Origin: Cyanophora paradoxa
Taxonomy: Eukaryota > Glaucocystophyceae > Cyanophorales > Cyanophoraceae
Direction of reading: 5' to 3'
Assembly: GCA_004431415.1 (NCBI GenBank)
Contig: QPMI01000532.1
Location: forward strand, 1 to 64,000
Length of the DNA stretch: 64,000 nucleotides
Shown here: positions 34,500 through 44,012 of the stretch, one piece after another
How positions within the stretch are numbered: the first letter of the stretch is position 1
How the letters are laid out: the number at the start of each line of letters is the position of its first letter
Position numbers and translations under genes: made by a program
Notes under the pieces: generated by a model
Told to the model about the DNA's origin: nothing
The model's input: only the letters and a program-made list of their open reading frames with translations
The model's database searches: none

Positions 34500-34736
34500 G
34501 CGGGCCCCGCCCCTGAGCCCGCGCCGCCCGCCGCGCGCGGCCGCGCGCAGGAGGCGGAGCTCGCGATCGCCGAGGCGCTCCTCCCGCTGTGAGCCGGCCG
34601 CGGATCCGGAGGGGCCGGCGCCGGAGCCCCGGGCCCGCGCCGCCGCACGCCGGCGAGGGCGGGCTGAGACTTCTTCGTGTGTGATGACCAGTTAGCTACC
34701 CGTTCGGATGCAGAATGTGAGGAAGTAACGATCGCG
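34500..34736 (+). pseudogene. Inverted fragment copy of the Cys-rich gene's 3' end
   Basis: Read on +, the fragment encodes QEAELAIAEALLPL and a TGA at 34591-34593, against QEAELAEALLPQ and TGA for the minus-strand gene at 32058. It is followed by the same 3' flank. No other exon of the gene is nearby on +, so it is a truncated copy. It lies just upstream of the parent gene's start (34224), so a long hairpin could form between the two arms. Confidence 0.7.
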
Positions 34737-35429
34737 ATCATCCGACGTTTCCGCCGCCGCCGCGGGCTTTTCCGATCCGAGGCCGGGCTAAAGCCTTGAA
34801 GCTCGCCCTCCCGCCCCGGGCCCCGGCCCCAGGCCGTCCTCGCCCCGGCACGGCCGCGAGGGCCCTTCTGGGATCCTCCACCGGGTACCAGGCCAGGGGG
34901 GGCAGCCCGCGACCGTACGCGTACCGGACCCGGGAGCTGCGCATGCGCACCCCTGCCGGCGCCGCCGGGCCGGCGCCGCACTGCATGCGAGTCGAGCTCC
35001 GGCCGCGCAGCACTAGCCGCGGCCGCATGCGCAGCCTGGCCTGCTGCTAGTTCGACTGATCACGATAATGAGAGAAATCGCGAGGCCCCAAGGTCTCATT
35101 CGAAATTGAAGACTGGTATATTTCGATTCTGAATTTCGAGTCGAAGGTTTGCTGTTCATGATTATGAGGTCGAATTCGTGAACAAAATCTTTCTATGATT
35201 TTGAAACAAGGGATGGCGCGCGCGCGCGAAGACGCGAGGCTGTTGCATGCTATGTGAACAGTTTATGCCAGACTGACAGCTGGAGACTGCTGTAGCGTGC
35301 GAATTGAGAAAACGGACCTACTATATATACTAAGAGAGCTACTCGATCGCTTCGGAAAGGGAAAATTGAGGCTGCCATGGCCAGGCGCAGCAAAAGGGCA
35401 GCGGGACGACCGTTGGAAAGTGAAGCGAA
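34737..35429. other. Intergenic, GC-rich then AT-rich
   Basis: 34740-35040 is GC-rich with an open frame on the minus strand (MRPRLVLRGRSS...) lacking any family pattern. 35050-35400 is AT-rich, the likely 3' flank of the next minus-strand gene. Nothing else is seen. Confidence 0.4.
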
Positions 35430-36216
35430 TCACGCGTCGAAATCGTACGGGATGAGGTCCATCTTGTCGCGGTAGACGAGGTGGCAGGCATCGCCGGGCG
35501 GGCAGCGCTGCGGGACAACGGTCAGAGCTCGGCAATCAACAATGGAGCCTCGGAGCCCTAACAGCGTTCGAATCGACGTACCTCGCCGCAGATCTCGCAG
35601 CACGAGCCTGCGATGTGGGCGTGGGCGTCAGCTCGTGCAAGCGCAAGGCGACGATGCAACGAAAAGTCCGCACCAGGCTCCACGACCTGGTCGACGAGAG
35701 CGTCGCTCTGCTCCACGAAGCTGTACTCCGTCATGAGCATGTGGCACGGCTCGCCCTCCGGGCAGTGCTCCGCACACGTCTGCCGCGCGCGCGCGCTCAA
35801 GCTCAGGCGCTACTGCAGAGCAGCCGAAGATCAGAGCGGCTCACCTTGCAGACAGACACGACGACCTTGCGGTCTGCTGAGACGATAGCGACCGGTTAGT
35901 GGCCGGTGACGAAAACAGTGACGAGAGGATAGGTGACGCCGCACCCTCGCCGGCCTGTGACGTGCGATCGCTGGACGAGAATGAGGCCCCAGCCTTCTGA
36001 GGACCAGCCTCGCAGTAGATGAACCTGCAGGACGGCGGCGTTAGAGCGTGCGTTGCTCGGATCAAGTTGAGCGCACGTCCTGTTGGGCTGCGGAGCGGCC
36101 TTGGGGGCGGATTTCGGCTTGGAAGAAGAAGAAGACCTCAAGGCACCCGTGCTTGGACGGAAAGCGACCGCCGAAGGCCGCGCGAGGGCGGGAGTGGCCG
36201 CGCATACGAACGCCAT
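35430..36216 (-). CDS. Plastid-type small protein with tandem Cys/His repeats
   Basis: Start MAFVCAATPALARPSAVAF at 36216; the Ser/Ala/Arg-rich leader (TGALRSSSSSKPKSAPKAA) looks like a plastid transit peptide. Small exons follow: FIYCEAGPQK (about 36020), DRKVVVSVCK (about 35880), then TCAEHCPEGEPCHMLMTEY (about 35775) running to IAGSCCEICGE (about 35590), and a last exon RCPPGDACHLVYRDKMDLIP (35509 on) ending DFDA with TGA at 35430. The two Cys blocks align as C-x3-C-P-x-G-x2-C-H, so the protein is a tandem repeat of a probable metal-binding or redox motif. Not a family I recognise. Head-to-head with the OB-fold gene (start 36377). Confidence 0.6.
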
Positions 36217-36376
36217 TGTGTGAAGGGACTTGGAAGCGGACGTGGTTGAAATCGGTCGAGGATGGCTCTGCAAGTGCTTCTGGGCACGGATCGCGGCGGG
36301 ACGTCGGCTGCTGATGGAAAGCAAGCAGTTTCCGCAAGCGTAGAGGGGGTACGCGGTTCGACAAGGACCCGTCAAC
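36217..36376. promoter_or_regulatory. 160-bp shared divergent region
   Basis: Separates the start codons of the plastid-type Cys protein (36216) and the RMI2-like gene (36377 or 36395). Geometry only. Confidence 0.35.
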
Positions 36377-37051
36377 TTGCTCAAGGCGCCGCGCATGGAA
36401 GCCCTGCGCACGGGGTCCCGTAAGCTGTGGGCCAACCAGGCTGCCAGAGCCGTGCCGGCGGATGTGGCGGCCTCCGACAGCCAGGGCGCGGTCGCCGCGT
36501 ATCGCCTGGCGGATGAGCCCGGACCGAGCTTTGTCCGCGTATGGCTGCAGGTGAGCGCTTTGGACGGAAATCGCGACCGCGGCGCGCTCCTTCCATGGGA
36601 CCAATCCCTCTGACTCGCAGCGCGCGCTCCAGGGCCGCCTGCGAATGCACGAGGATGGCGCGCAGCTTGCGGTCGAGGACGACTCAGGCTGGATCAGAAT
36701 CGAGGTAGCTTTCACCTCACCTGCATGCACGTTCGCCCGGGCTGGGCCGAAAATTTGAAAACTACTACATATCGGACACAGATTGCGCCCGTGCTGGCCG
36801 CGGATACGGCCTTCAAAATGCCAGGATGCGATTCGCTCGTCAGCGTGATTGGGAAGCTGCATTCCGACCCTCAGGGCAACAAGGTCATCATTGTCAAGGT
36901 GCGACCCGCGTCCGCCGTGCGAAGTGGCATGCAGCGAAGGGCGCGGCAGTGCATGGTTTACGGGGAGGACGAGGCCGAGGACCGCATCGCGCTGTGGCCG
37001 CTGGAGCTCGAAGCCCTTCGCCGCCTCCCCCCATTACCGTTCGGCCCCTGA
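36377..37051 (+). CDS. OB-fold protein resembling RMI2 (RecQ-mediated genome instability)
   Basis: Exon 1 (Met 36377 or 36395) contains VPADVAASDSQGAVAAYRL and ends SFVRVWLQ at GTGAGC. Exon 2 (about 36621) reads RALQGRLRMHEDGAQLAVED and DSGWIRIE. Exon 3 (about 36782) reads LAADTAFKMPGCDSLVSVIG and KLHSDPQGNKVIIVK. Exon 4 (from about 36950) has VYGEDEAEDRIALWPLELEA, with TGA at 37049. The order of strands (VWLQ..., D-[DS]-G, G-x-L, KVIIVK...) and the closing acidic helix with a Trp are those of RMI2, the small OB subunit that stabilises the BLM-TopoIIIa-RMI1 dissolvasome. Similarity is at pattern level; another single OB protein (RPA2/Ten1-like) is possible. Confidence 0.5.
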
Positions 37052-37080
37052 GGGCCTCCATCGCGGGCTGAATCGAAGCG

Positions 37081-37642
37081 ATGAAAAGCAGCGCGCTTGC
37101 AGCTGCAACGACGGCGAGAAATCAGGTGCGCGCATTAAAATATTCCTCGATTGCATCTTTCGACCGCCGCGCTCACTCTGTACTGCGCGCAGGGACTGTC
37201 TCGGCGAGCCGCGCTCACCCGCGCCTGCGCGAACAGGCCCGGCGGGCCGCTGCTGTGCGCAGCTGGGCCGGAACCAGGATCTGTGCGAGCTGCGATGGCT
37301 TGGCGGCTTTGGCGGCTCTAGCTGCAGCGCGCGGAAGCTACGTCTGGGCCCAGCTTCAAATCCAGCTTGAGCCAGCTTCGGCGGGCGGCGCCGGCGCCCG
37401 CGTGCAAGAAAGCCGTACATGCCAGCAGCGGCGCAGGCGTGCACCTCCCCCCCCGCCCCCCCCCCCCCCTCCTCCTCCCCCCCCCGCCCCCCTCCCCCCC
37501 CCACCCCCCACCCCCCTCCTCTCGCCCATCGCCCCCTCTCACCCCCTCTCACCCAGCGCGCGTGCGCCTGGACACCTCCTTCACCGGCTGGCAGCTAGAC
37601 GTCCCCTTTGAATTCACGATCAACAGAAGCGAGCAGCACTAG
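37081..37642 (+). CDS. Small, probably plastid-targeted protein, unknown
   Basis: Met at 37081 starts MKSSALAAATTARNQ, cut by a GTGCGC donor and rejoined to GLSRRAALTRACANRPGGP (37195 on), a transit-peptide-like leader. A middle exon follows (about 37326-37440, frame uncertain), then a C-rich intron (about 37441-37560), then a final exon VRLDTSFTGWQLDVPFEF ending TINRSEQH with TAG at 37640-37642. The last exon looks like paired beta strands. Family not recognised. The intron poly-C lies on the sense strand. Confidence 0.4.
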
Positions 37643-37713
37643 TGGCGCAGCGGCCATCGAAGGGGCCGGCCGGGCGCGTTACCGAGGCTGGGCTGCAGCT
37701 GGGCGGGGCCCCC

Positions 37714-37746
37714 TTAGGCCTTCAGCTCGAGCCCGTCGGGAGCGGG

Positions 37747-37781
<35 letters not shown>

Positions 37782-38719
37782 GGAGGAGGATGGCTCGGTC
37801 CTTCGAGTAGTGGTAGGCGGTCTGGTCCTCGCAGTAGCGCGCGGCCGGGTCGAAGGGGCCCCGGCACGCCTCCCGCACGGCCACGAAGAGCCGCCAGTCG
37901 CCCCTGCCCGCCGCCCGCGCCGCCAGCGCCGCCTGCAGCGCAGCCTTCGCAGCCTCCCGCGCCTCCTCCGACAGCGGGCAGGAGGGCGCGGGGGGCGGCC
38001 CGGACGGGCCCTCCGCGTCGAAGATGATCGCCGCACGGAGTGCGATCCACGGCCCGTGCGTCGCGTGCACGCACAGATACCTGCGCCGCGTGAGTCACGA
38101 GCCCGGCCGGCCGGCCGCGCCTGGAGGGTTAGAGCCTCGGGGCTTCGGGGCCCGGCCGCACATGCTCTCGTCGAAGAACGCGAGGCCGCTGACGTGCGCA
38201 AGCTGCGGGGCGGCGCGGCGCGCGGTCGCCGTCAGCACCGGCCGGGGCGGGGCGGGGCGCTTCAAGGCTTGCTGGCGGAAGCCGGGCGCGCCTTCTGCAT
38301 GTGGACGAGGCGGCCGGGGGCGACCTCGTTGGCGAGGCGGAGCTCGTGCGCGGGCCAGCCGGCGCCCTCCAGGCCCCGCTTGAGCAGCTCCGCGACGTGC
38401 TCGTCCAGCGGGTTGGCCCGCGCCGCGATCGACGGATCGCGCCGCACCGCCTCGACGAAGGGGGCCCACAGGGCGCGCGTGTTGCCGACCAGAACGCCCA
38501 GGCAGCGCTCCCGGCCGTACGTCGGCAGCCGAAGGTCCTCACGCACAGCAGCGTTGTACCTGCCACGTGCACGGCCCGGGGGTGCCGCCCGATCGGCGAG
38601 GGGCACGCGCGAGAGCGTCGAGCGCGAGGCCGCCGAGCGCACCAGCTGACGTCGAAGGGGACGATGAGGTCGAGGCCGGCGGGGCCGCAGAAAGACCGCA
38701 CGCGCTTGACGAGCTCCAT
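37714..38719 (-). CDS. MMACHC: MMACHC (CblC)-like cobalamin trafficking protein
   Basis: CblC removes the upper axial ligand of incoming vitamin B12 in the cytosol. Start at 38719 (MELVKRVRSFCGPAGLDLIV). Joining exon 1 to the acceptor at about 38550 gives PFDVSW/YNAAVRED, matching the human PFQVAWYNE stretch. Exon 2 continues LPTYGRERCLGVLVGNTRAL, DPSIAARANPLDEHVAELL and LANEVAPGRLVHMQK, then a GC-donor intron (38291). Exon 3 is LAHVSGLAFFDESM; exon 4 starts YLCVHATHGPWIALRAAIIF (about 38075), then WRLFVAVREACRGPFD and CEDQTAYHYSKDRAILL. Stop at 37714 after a poly-Ala tail. The disordered C-terminal tail of the human protein is absent, which is usual outside animals. It implies B12 use, perhaps for B12-dependent methionine synthase. 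Confidence 0.8.
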
Positions 38720-38895
38720 GCGCTCGCGCTCGTCCCCGCAGCTGCAGCCTGGCAGCTTGCAATTGACGGCCGGCTCCGCGGGTAACTGCCGCGCCGAATC
38801 GGCCGAACGCGTCGGAAACGCGCGTAGCGCATCTGGCGCATCGGGGGAGCGCTTTCACGAACCTTGATCCTCGCTGCTAGAGCTCCGAACGAGGG

Positions 38896-41800
38896 ATGGC
38901 GGGGGAGAGAGCTGAGCGGGGGTATCGCGCAAGAGCGGTGTGGCGTGGTCGTCGAGTTGGATGCTGCGGAGGCACGCGGTGCACGCAGTGCATGCCGCGA
39001 GACCGCCGCTGCTTCGCTGGCACGGCCGGGCGGCTGTCAGCTCCGCGGCGAAGCACGTCGGCGGGCGCGATGCGGGCCCAGCCGCGGTGCGCGCGTATGC
39101 CCGCGGGATGCATGGCGAGCGTCGGCAGCGCACGCCGACCGCGGCTGTGTGACGCTCTGCCGCGCAGGCCGTGTACGACGCCGCCGCGCTGGAGAGGCGC
39201 TTCCGGTCGTCGCGGCTAAAAGCGGTCTTCAGAGCAGCTCAGGTCGGCGTACCGCTCGGCGCATGGGTCGGTGCGTGTCACGCTCGCACGCCCCGCTCGG
39301 CGCCGCGTGCGACGGGGCGCGCGCGCGTGCGGCGCAGGTGCGTGGCTGCTGGTGCGGCTGAAGGACAGGCTGGTTGGCCTGCCGACGCCGGAGGAGCTCG
39401 AGAGGCGGCAGCACAAGTTCGCTCGGGCGCTCCGCCGCGTCATAGTGCGCCCCGCCCTCCACCCCGCCTCGCCGCCGCTGACGCGCCTCGCTCAGGTGTG
39501 GCTCGGCCCCGCGTGCGCGCTCCGGCATCGTTCCTGCTGGCCATGGCTGACCCCTGACGCCCTGACGCCCGCCCGCCCGCCCGGCCCGCCCCCGCGCAGG
39601 TTCATCAAGGTGGGGCAGGCGCTTAGCAGGTGCGAGCCGAGACTCTAAAAGCCCCATCCGACGATCCCTCCCTGCCGCGCGGCGCCTGAGCGCTGAGCGC
39701 CGAGCGCCTCTCTAAGGGCCGAGACTTATAACTAAGGGCGCCGGCGCTGTGATCCCCCCGGCGCTGCGCTGAGCGCCGAGCGCCCTTTTTAAGGGTCGGG
39801 ACTCTAAGGGCGCCAGCGCCTTGATCATCCCTCCCTGCTGCGCGCGGCGCGCTTCGCTGAGCGCTGAGAGGTGCGGTTCTGCGCGGCAGCCGTGGGGATG
39901 TACTACCCCCCGCCTACATCGAGGAGCTCTCGGCCCTGCAGGACCGCCTGCCCCCCTTCCCCGACGGCCACGCCCTCATAGAGCGGGTCAGCCCTACTAC
40001 CCCTCTACTGCGCCCTCTACCCCCCTTACTCCTCCCCCCCCTCTTCCAGGAGCTGGGGCGGCCGGTCTCGGAGCTGTTCGCGGAGCTCTCGGCGGAGCCG
40101 ATCGCGGCGGCGTCGCTGGGGCAGGTGTACCGCGGCCGCCTGAAGAGCGGCGAGCCCGTCGCCGTCAAGGTCCAGCGGTGCGCGCGAGCGAGCGGGCGGG
40201 CGGGCGGGCGGGAGGGCTGGGGCGGGGCGGGCCCGGCTCTTCGTCGCGCCTCGGCGGGGCGGGGCGCGTGCGTGCGCGTGCCTGACGGGGGGGCGGGGCA
40301 GGCCGGGGATCGAGGAGCAGATCGCGCTGGACCTCTACATCACCCGCGCCATCGCGGCCCGGGCGGCGCGCGCCCGCGCGGCCGAGGCCGCCGGGCTCGA
40401 CGGCGCCGGCATGCTCGACGAGTTCGGGGTGCGCCCCTCCCCTTCCCCTCACTCCGCTCGCTGCCTTGCGCTTTCTAAGCTTAAGATCCTGTTGAGCCTT
40501 TTGAGCTTAGGATCCCGCTATGCTCTTTGAGCTCAGGATTCTGCTAAGCTTTGTGGGCTTAGGATCCTGCTAAGCTTTTTAGGCTTAGGATCCCCCCTGC
40601 GCCCTTCAAGCTTAGGATCCACCTCGGATCCCCCCCGCCAGGCGCGCCTTTTCGAGGAGCTCTCTAAGCCTTCTAAGCTCTCTAAGCCTTCCAAGCTTTC
40701 TAAGCTTTCTAAGCGTCCTAAGCTAGCGTTCTCTAGGCTCTCTAGGCTTTCTAAGCATTCTTAGCTTTCTAAGCTTCGAATCTTGCTGAGCTCTAAAGCC
40801 CTGCGCCCCGCGCCTTTCTCGCCTAAACATCTAGCCACGGGTCTTTCCCCTAAGCTTAGCATCCTGCTGAGCTCTAAAGCCTAGTGTTCCCGCCTTGATC
40901 TTTCTAAGCTTGGGATCACGCTGAGCGCTTTCCCCCCGCCAGGCGCGCCTCTTCGAGGAGCTGGACTACGCGCGCGAGGCCGACTCCGCCGACGCCTTCT
41001 ACCGCCTCTACGCCCACTCCAACGTCCGCCCGCGTACCCCCCGCCCGCTCCTTCCCCCCTATTTCAACCTCTGAGTGGCGCTGCGCTGCGCGCAGCCGAT
41101 CGTGGTGCCTGCGATGCACCGGCGGCTCAGCACGCGGCGGGTGCTGACGATGCAGTGGGTGCGTCAGTTAGCGAGCGGGCGGGCGGCGCGAAGCCGCCGT
41201 CGATAGCAGAGCTGTCGATAGCGAAGCTACCAGTCTTCTTCCTTCGCCCGTCCTTCTTCTTCTATCGGCTATCAGCTATCAGCCCGGGCAGTCTTCCTCC
41301 TTCGACGGCCCTTCGTTCCCGCCCTGCCCCGCTAGAACCCCGCCTCTAGACGGGAAGACGGGAAGGCCGCATCCTACGCCGCCCCGCGGCGGCTCTCCCG
41401 CAGCTATCTGACTCTGCACCGCCCCGCCCCGCCCCGCGCGGCCTTCCCGTCTCGCTCTAGAGGCGAGTTCTAGGCGGGCTCGCAGCTGACTCTGCCCGCC
41501 CCACCCCCCTCCCCCCCATTTCGGTCTCAGGTGAGCGGGGTGAAGCTGACGGACGCGGGGGCGCTGCGGCGGGCCGGCCTCGACCTCCCCCGCCTCCTCG
41601 ACGTCGGCGTCCGCTGGCGCGCGCGCCCCGCAGCCCCGCCCTCCCGCCCTGCCCCGCCTATCTCTAGATGAGGGGGAGAAGCCGGGGACGAAGCGTCGAG
41701 GGCGCCCCGCCCGCCACTTTACATCACATCAAGACAACGCCTCTTAGACACCTCTTAGATAACGAGGAGGAGGAGAAGCGTTTAGAGCGCCCCGCCCGCC

Positions 41801-42486
41801 ACATTACATTATATGAAGACAACGCCCCACAGCCCCCTCCCGCCCCGCCCTCCCGCCTGTTAGATAGCGAGAAGAAGGAGAAGAAGCGTTAAGAGCGCCC
41901 CGCCCCCTCCCCCGCCCCCTCCGCCTCGGGCCCTGACCGCGCCCCGCGCCTCCTCAGCTCTCTGCAGCAGCTGCTCCAGCACGGCTTCCTCCACTGCGAC
42001 GTTCGCCCCCGGCCCCGCCTGGCCCCGCCCTCCCTTTCCTGAGCGTTGAGCAGCCGCACCCGGGGAACCTGCTCGCGACCCCCGACGGCCGCCTCGCTTA
42101 CCTGGTGCGGGCCGGCCCCTTCTAAGTCGAACCCCACCGCGCCTTTAGCTTGGCCTCTGATATCGATCCCGCTCAGGACTTCGGGATGTGCGCCTGGCCG
42201 CCCGCCCCGCCCCACCCCGCCCCGCCCCGCCCCGCGGCCGGCACCCGACGCTGTACCCCCCCCCCCGCAGGATGTCGGTGGTACCCCCCGAGCAGCGGCA
42301 CGGCCTCATCTCCGCGACCGTCCACCTCGTCAACGAGGACTACCCCGCATTCGCCAGGGTACGCCTTATAATCTTCCGCCCCGTCCCCCCCCCCCGCCCC
42401 ATCCGACGCTGTACCCCCGCAGGACTGCGTGGAGCTGGGGTTCGCCCCGGCGGGCTCCGAGGGTCCACTCGCCGAGGCCCTGGCGC

Positions 42487-42534
<48 letters not shown>

Positions 42535-43867
42535 CCTCCTCCTCCTCGTCTCTAAAAAATGAGCAGCGGGGCGCCTTTGGGCCGCGGCTGGCGCGGAGCA
42601 GCATGGAGCTCAGCTTCACGGAGATCAGCGAGCAGGTCCGCCCTGCCCGTCCCGCCCCGCCCCGGCACGCCCGCGAAAACCAGGCCTGCGCCCCGAGACG
42701 ACCGGGGGACGCCTAGCCACCGCTTCTGGAGCGGGAGCACGCCAGCTAGCGCCTAGCCTCCGCCACGCCCGGCTCCTAGCTGGGGACCTATAGCTAGCCC
42801 CCTCGCCTCCATCCTACCGCTAACGCTCGGGCAGCTGGGGCGGGTGATCTACGAGCAGCACCTGCGCGTGCCCTCCTCCTACGTCCTCATCATCCGCTCC
42901 CTCGCCACCCTCGAGGGCATCGCCCTCCGCACGTGCGCGCGCCCCTCCGACTCTTAAGCCTCTTCCCTAGGCTTTACCCTACTGTATTCCCCTGAGCGCG
43001 GGCCGGGCCGCAGGTACGCCGACTTCAAGGTCCTCTCGCGCGCGTACCCCTTCATCGTCTCCCGCCTCCTCGCCGACCCCCACCCCAAGGCGCGCTTCCA
43101 CCTACCCCCCTACCCCCTACCCCCTCTCACGTATCCCCCGCAGCTCTCGGGCCCCCTCCGGGACCTGCTATTCCACCCGGACGGCGCGCTGCGCTGGTCC
43201 CGAGTAGAGACGCTCGTCGCCGCGGCTCTCCAGCAGCCGGCGGCGCGCCCGGGGGCCCGCTCCGTCGACGACGACGCGGACTCGACGGGCGGGGCCCCCG
43301 GCGCCCGAGCCCTGGAGTTCTTCTTCTCGGAGCGCGCCGCCTTCCTCCGGCGCTACGTCGTCGAGGAGGTCGTGCAGATCGCCGACGAGCTCCTCCCGCT
43401 CCACGACCCGCCGCCCCGGGGCGCCCCCGCCGCCTCGCTGGCCGAGTGGTCCCTCCGCCTCGTCCGCCTCGCCGGCATCGTCGCCGCCTCCCCCTCGGGC
43501 CTGGTGCGCCGATCGCGACGTCCCTTAAAGCTTCAAGCATATCTACAGCTTATGTTTCTTCTTAAAGCCCCTTCCCTTCAAGCTTGTCTTCTAAGCTCAA
43601 GCCTTCTTGCCTTTCCTAGCCTATCTACAGCTTATGTTTCTTCTTAAAGCCCCTTCCCTTAAAGCTTGTCTTCTAAGCTCAAGCCTTCTTGCCTTTCCTA
43701 GCTCATCTACACCTTATCTTTCTCTCTCCCAGGTTGGGGACCGGCTTGCGGCGCTGCGGACGGTGGCGGCGCTGGCGGCGAGCGCGCGGACGTACGCCGT
43801 GGCGCTGGAGATGCTCCGCGACATCGCAGCCGGCCTCCGCGAGCGCATCCGCGCCCGCTTCCTCTAG
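38896..43867 (+). CDS. ABC1/UbiB-family atypical kinase, probably organellar (spliced)
   Basis: ABC1K proteins regulate prenyl-quinone metabolism in plastids and mitochondria. The first exon is uncertain: frames from 38896 or 38940-38961 give basic, Ala-rich transit-like leaders. From 39168 the gene is clear: [29 protein letters not shown] (KxGQ motif, about 39600), [16 protein letters not shown] (about 39917), [18 protein letters not shown] (Ala-rich loop, about 40078), [19 protein letters not shown] split by an intron, [16 protein letters not shown] (about 40950), [25 protein letters not shown] (about 41985/42055), LDFGM and [14 protein letters not shown] long C-terminal part follows ([54 protein letters not shown]) with stop at 43865-43867. 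All kinase signatures are intact. The intron at 40440-40941 is repeat-filled. Confidence 0.87.
40470..40930. repeat. Degenerate tandem repeats CTAAGCTT...GGATCC in an intron
   Basis: About 460 bp of recurring words (TTCTAAGCTT, CTTAGGATCC, TGCTAAGCTTT) fill an intron of the ABC1 kinase gene, with period about 25-40 bp. The same words occur in introns of the synthetase (3730-3930) and aminopeptidase genes. Confidence 0.7.
42489..42531 (+). repeat. Poly-C run (43)
   Basis: Uninterrupted C run in an ABC1 kinase intron, on the sense strand. It is the longest homopolymer in the window; its length may be misassembled. Confidence 0.85.
43541..43710. repeat. 82-bp direct tandem repeat, 2.1 copies, intronic
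   Basis: Units begin ATCTACAGCTTATGTTTC at 43541 and 43623, with a third partial start at 43705. The copies differ at only a few positions. They lie in the last intron of the ABC1 kinase gene. Confidence 0.9.
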
Positions 43868-44012
43868 CTATCTATAAATAGCCCCCGGCTCGCCCCTCCA
43901 GCTAGGCTGAGGTCTTGTTCCTGAGGACAAGCAGGGCGAACAGAACGATAGATAGAGCTCATGGCAAAGGGAGGGAGGAATGAAGGGCGGGGTGGATGGA
44001 GGGGGCGTGTGG

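Noticed and set aside
34738-35028. Minus-strand frame MRPRLVLRGRSS...
   Set aside because: Arg/Gly-rich with no motif; overlaps the flank of the inverted duplicate.
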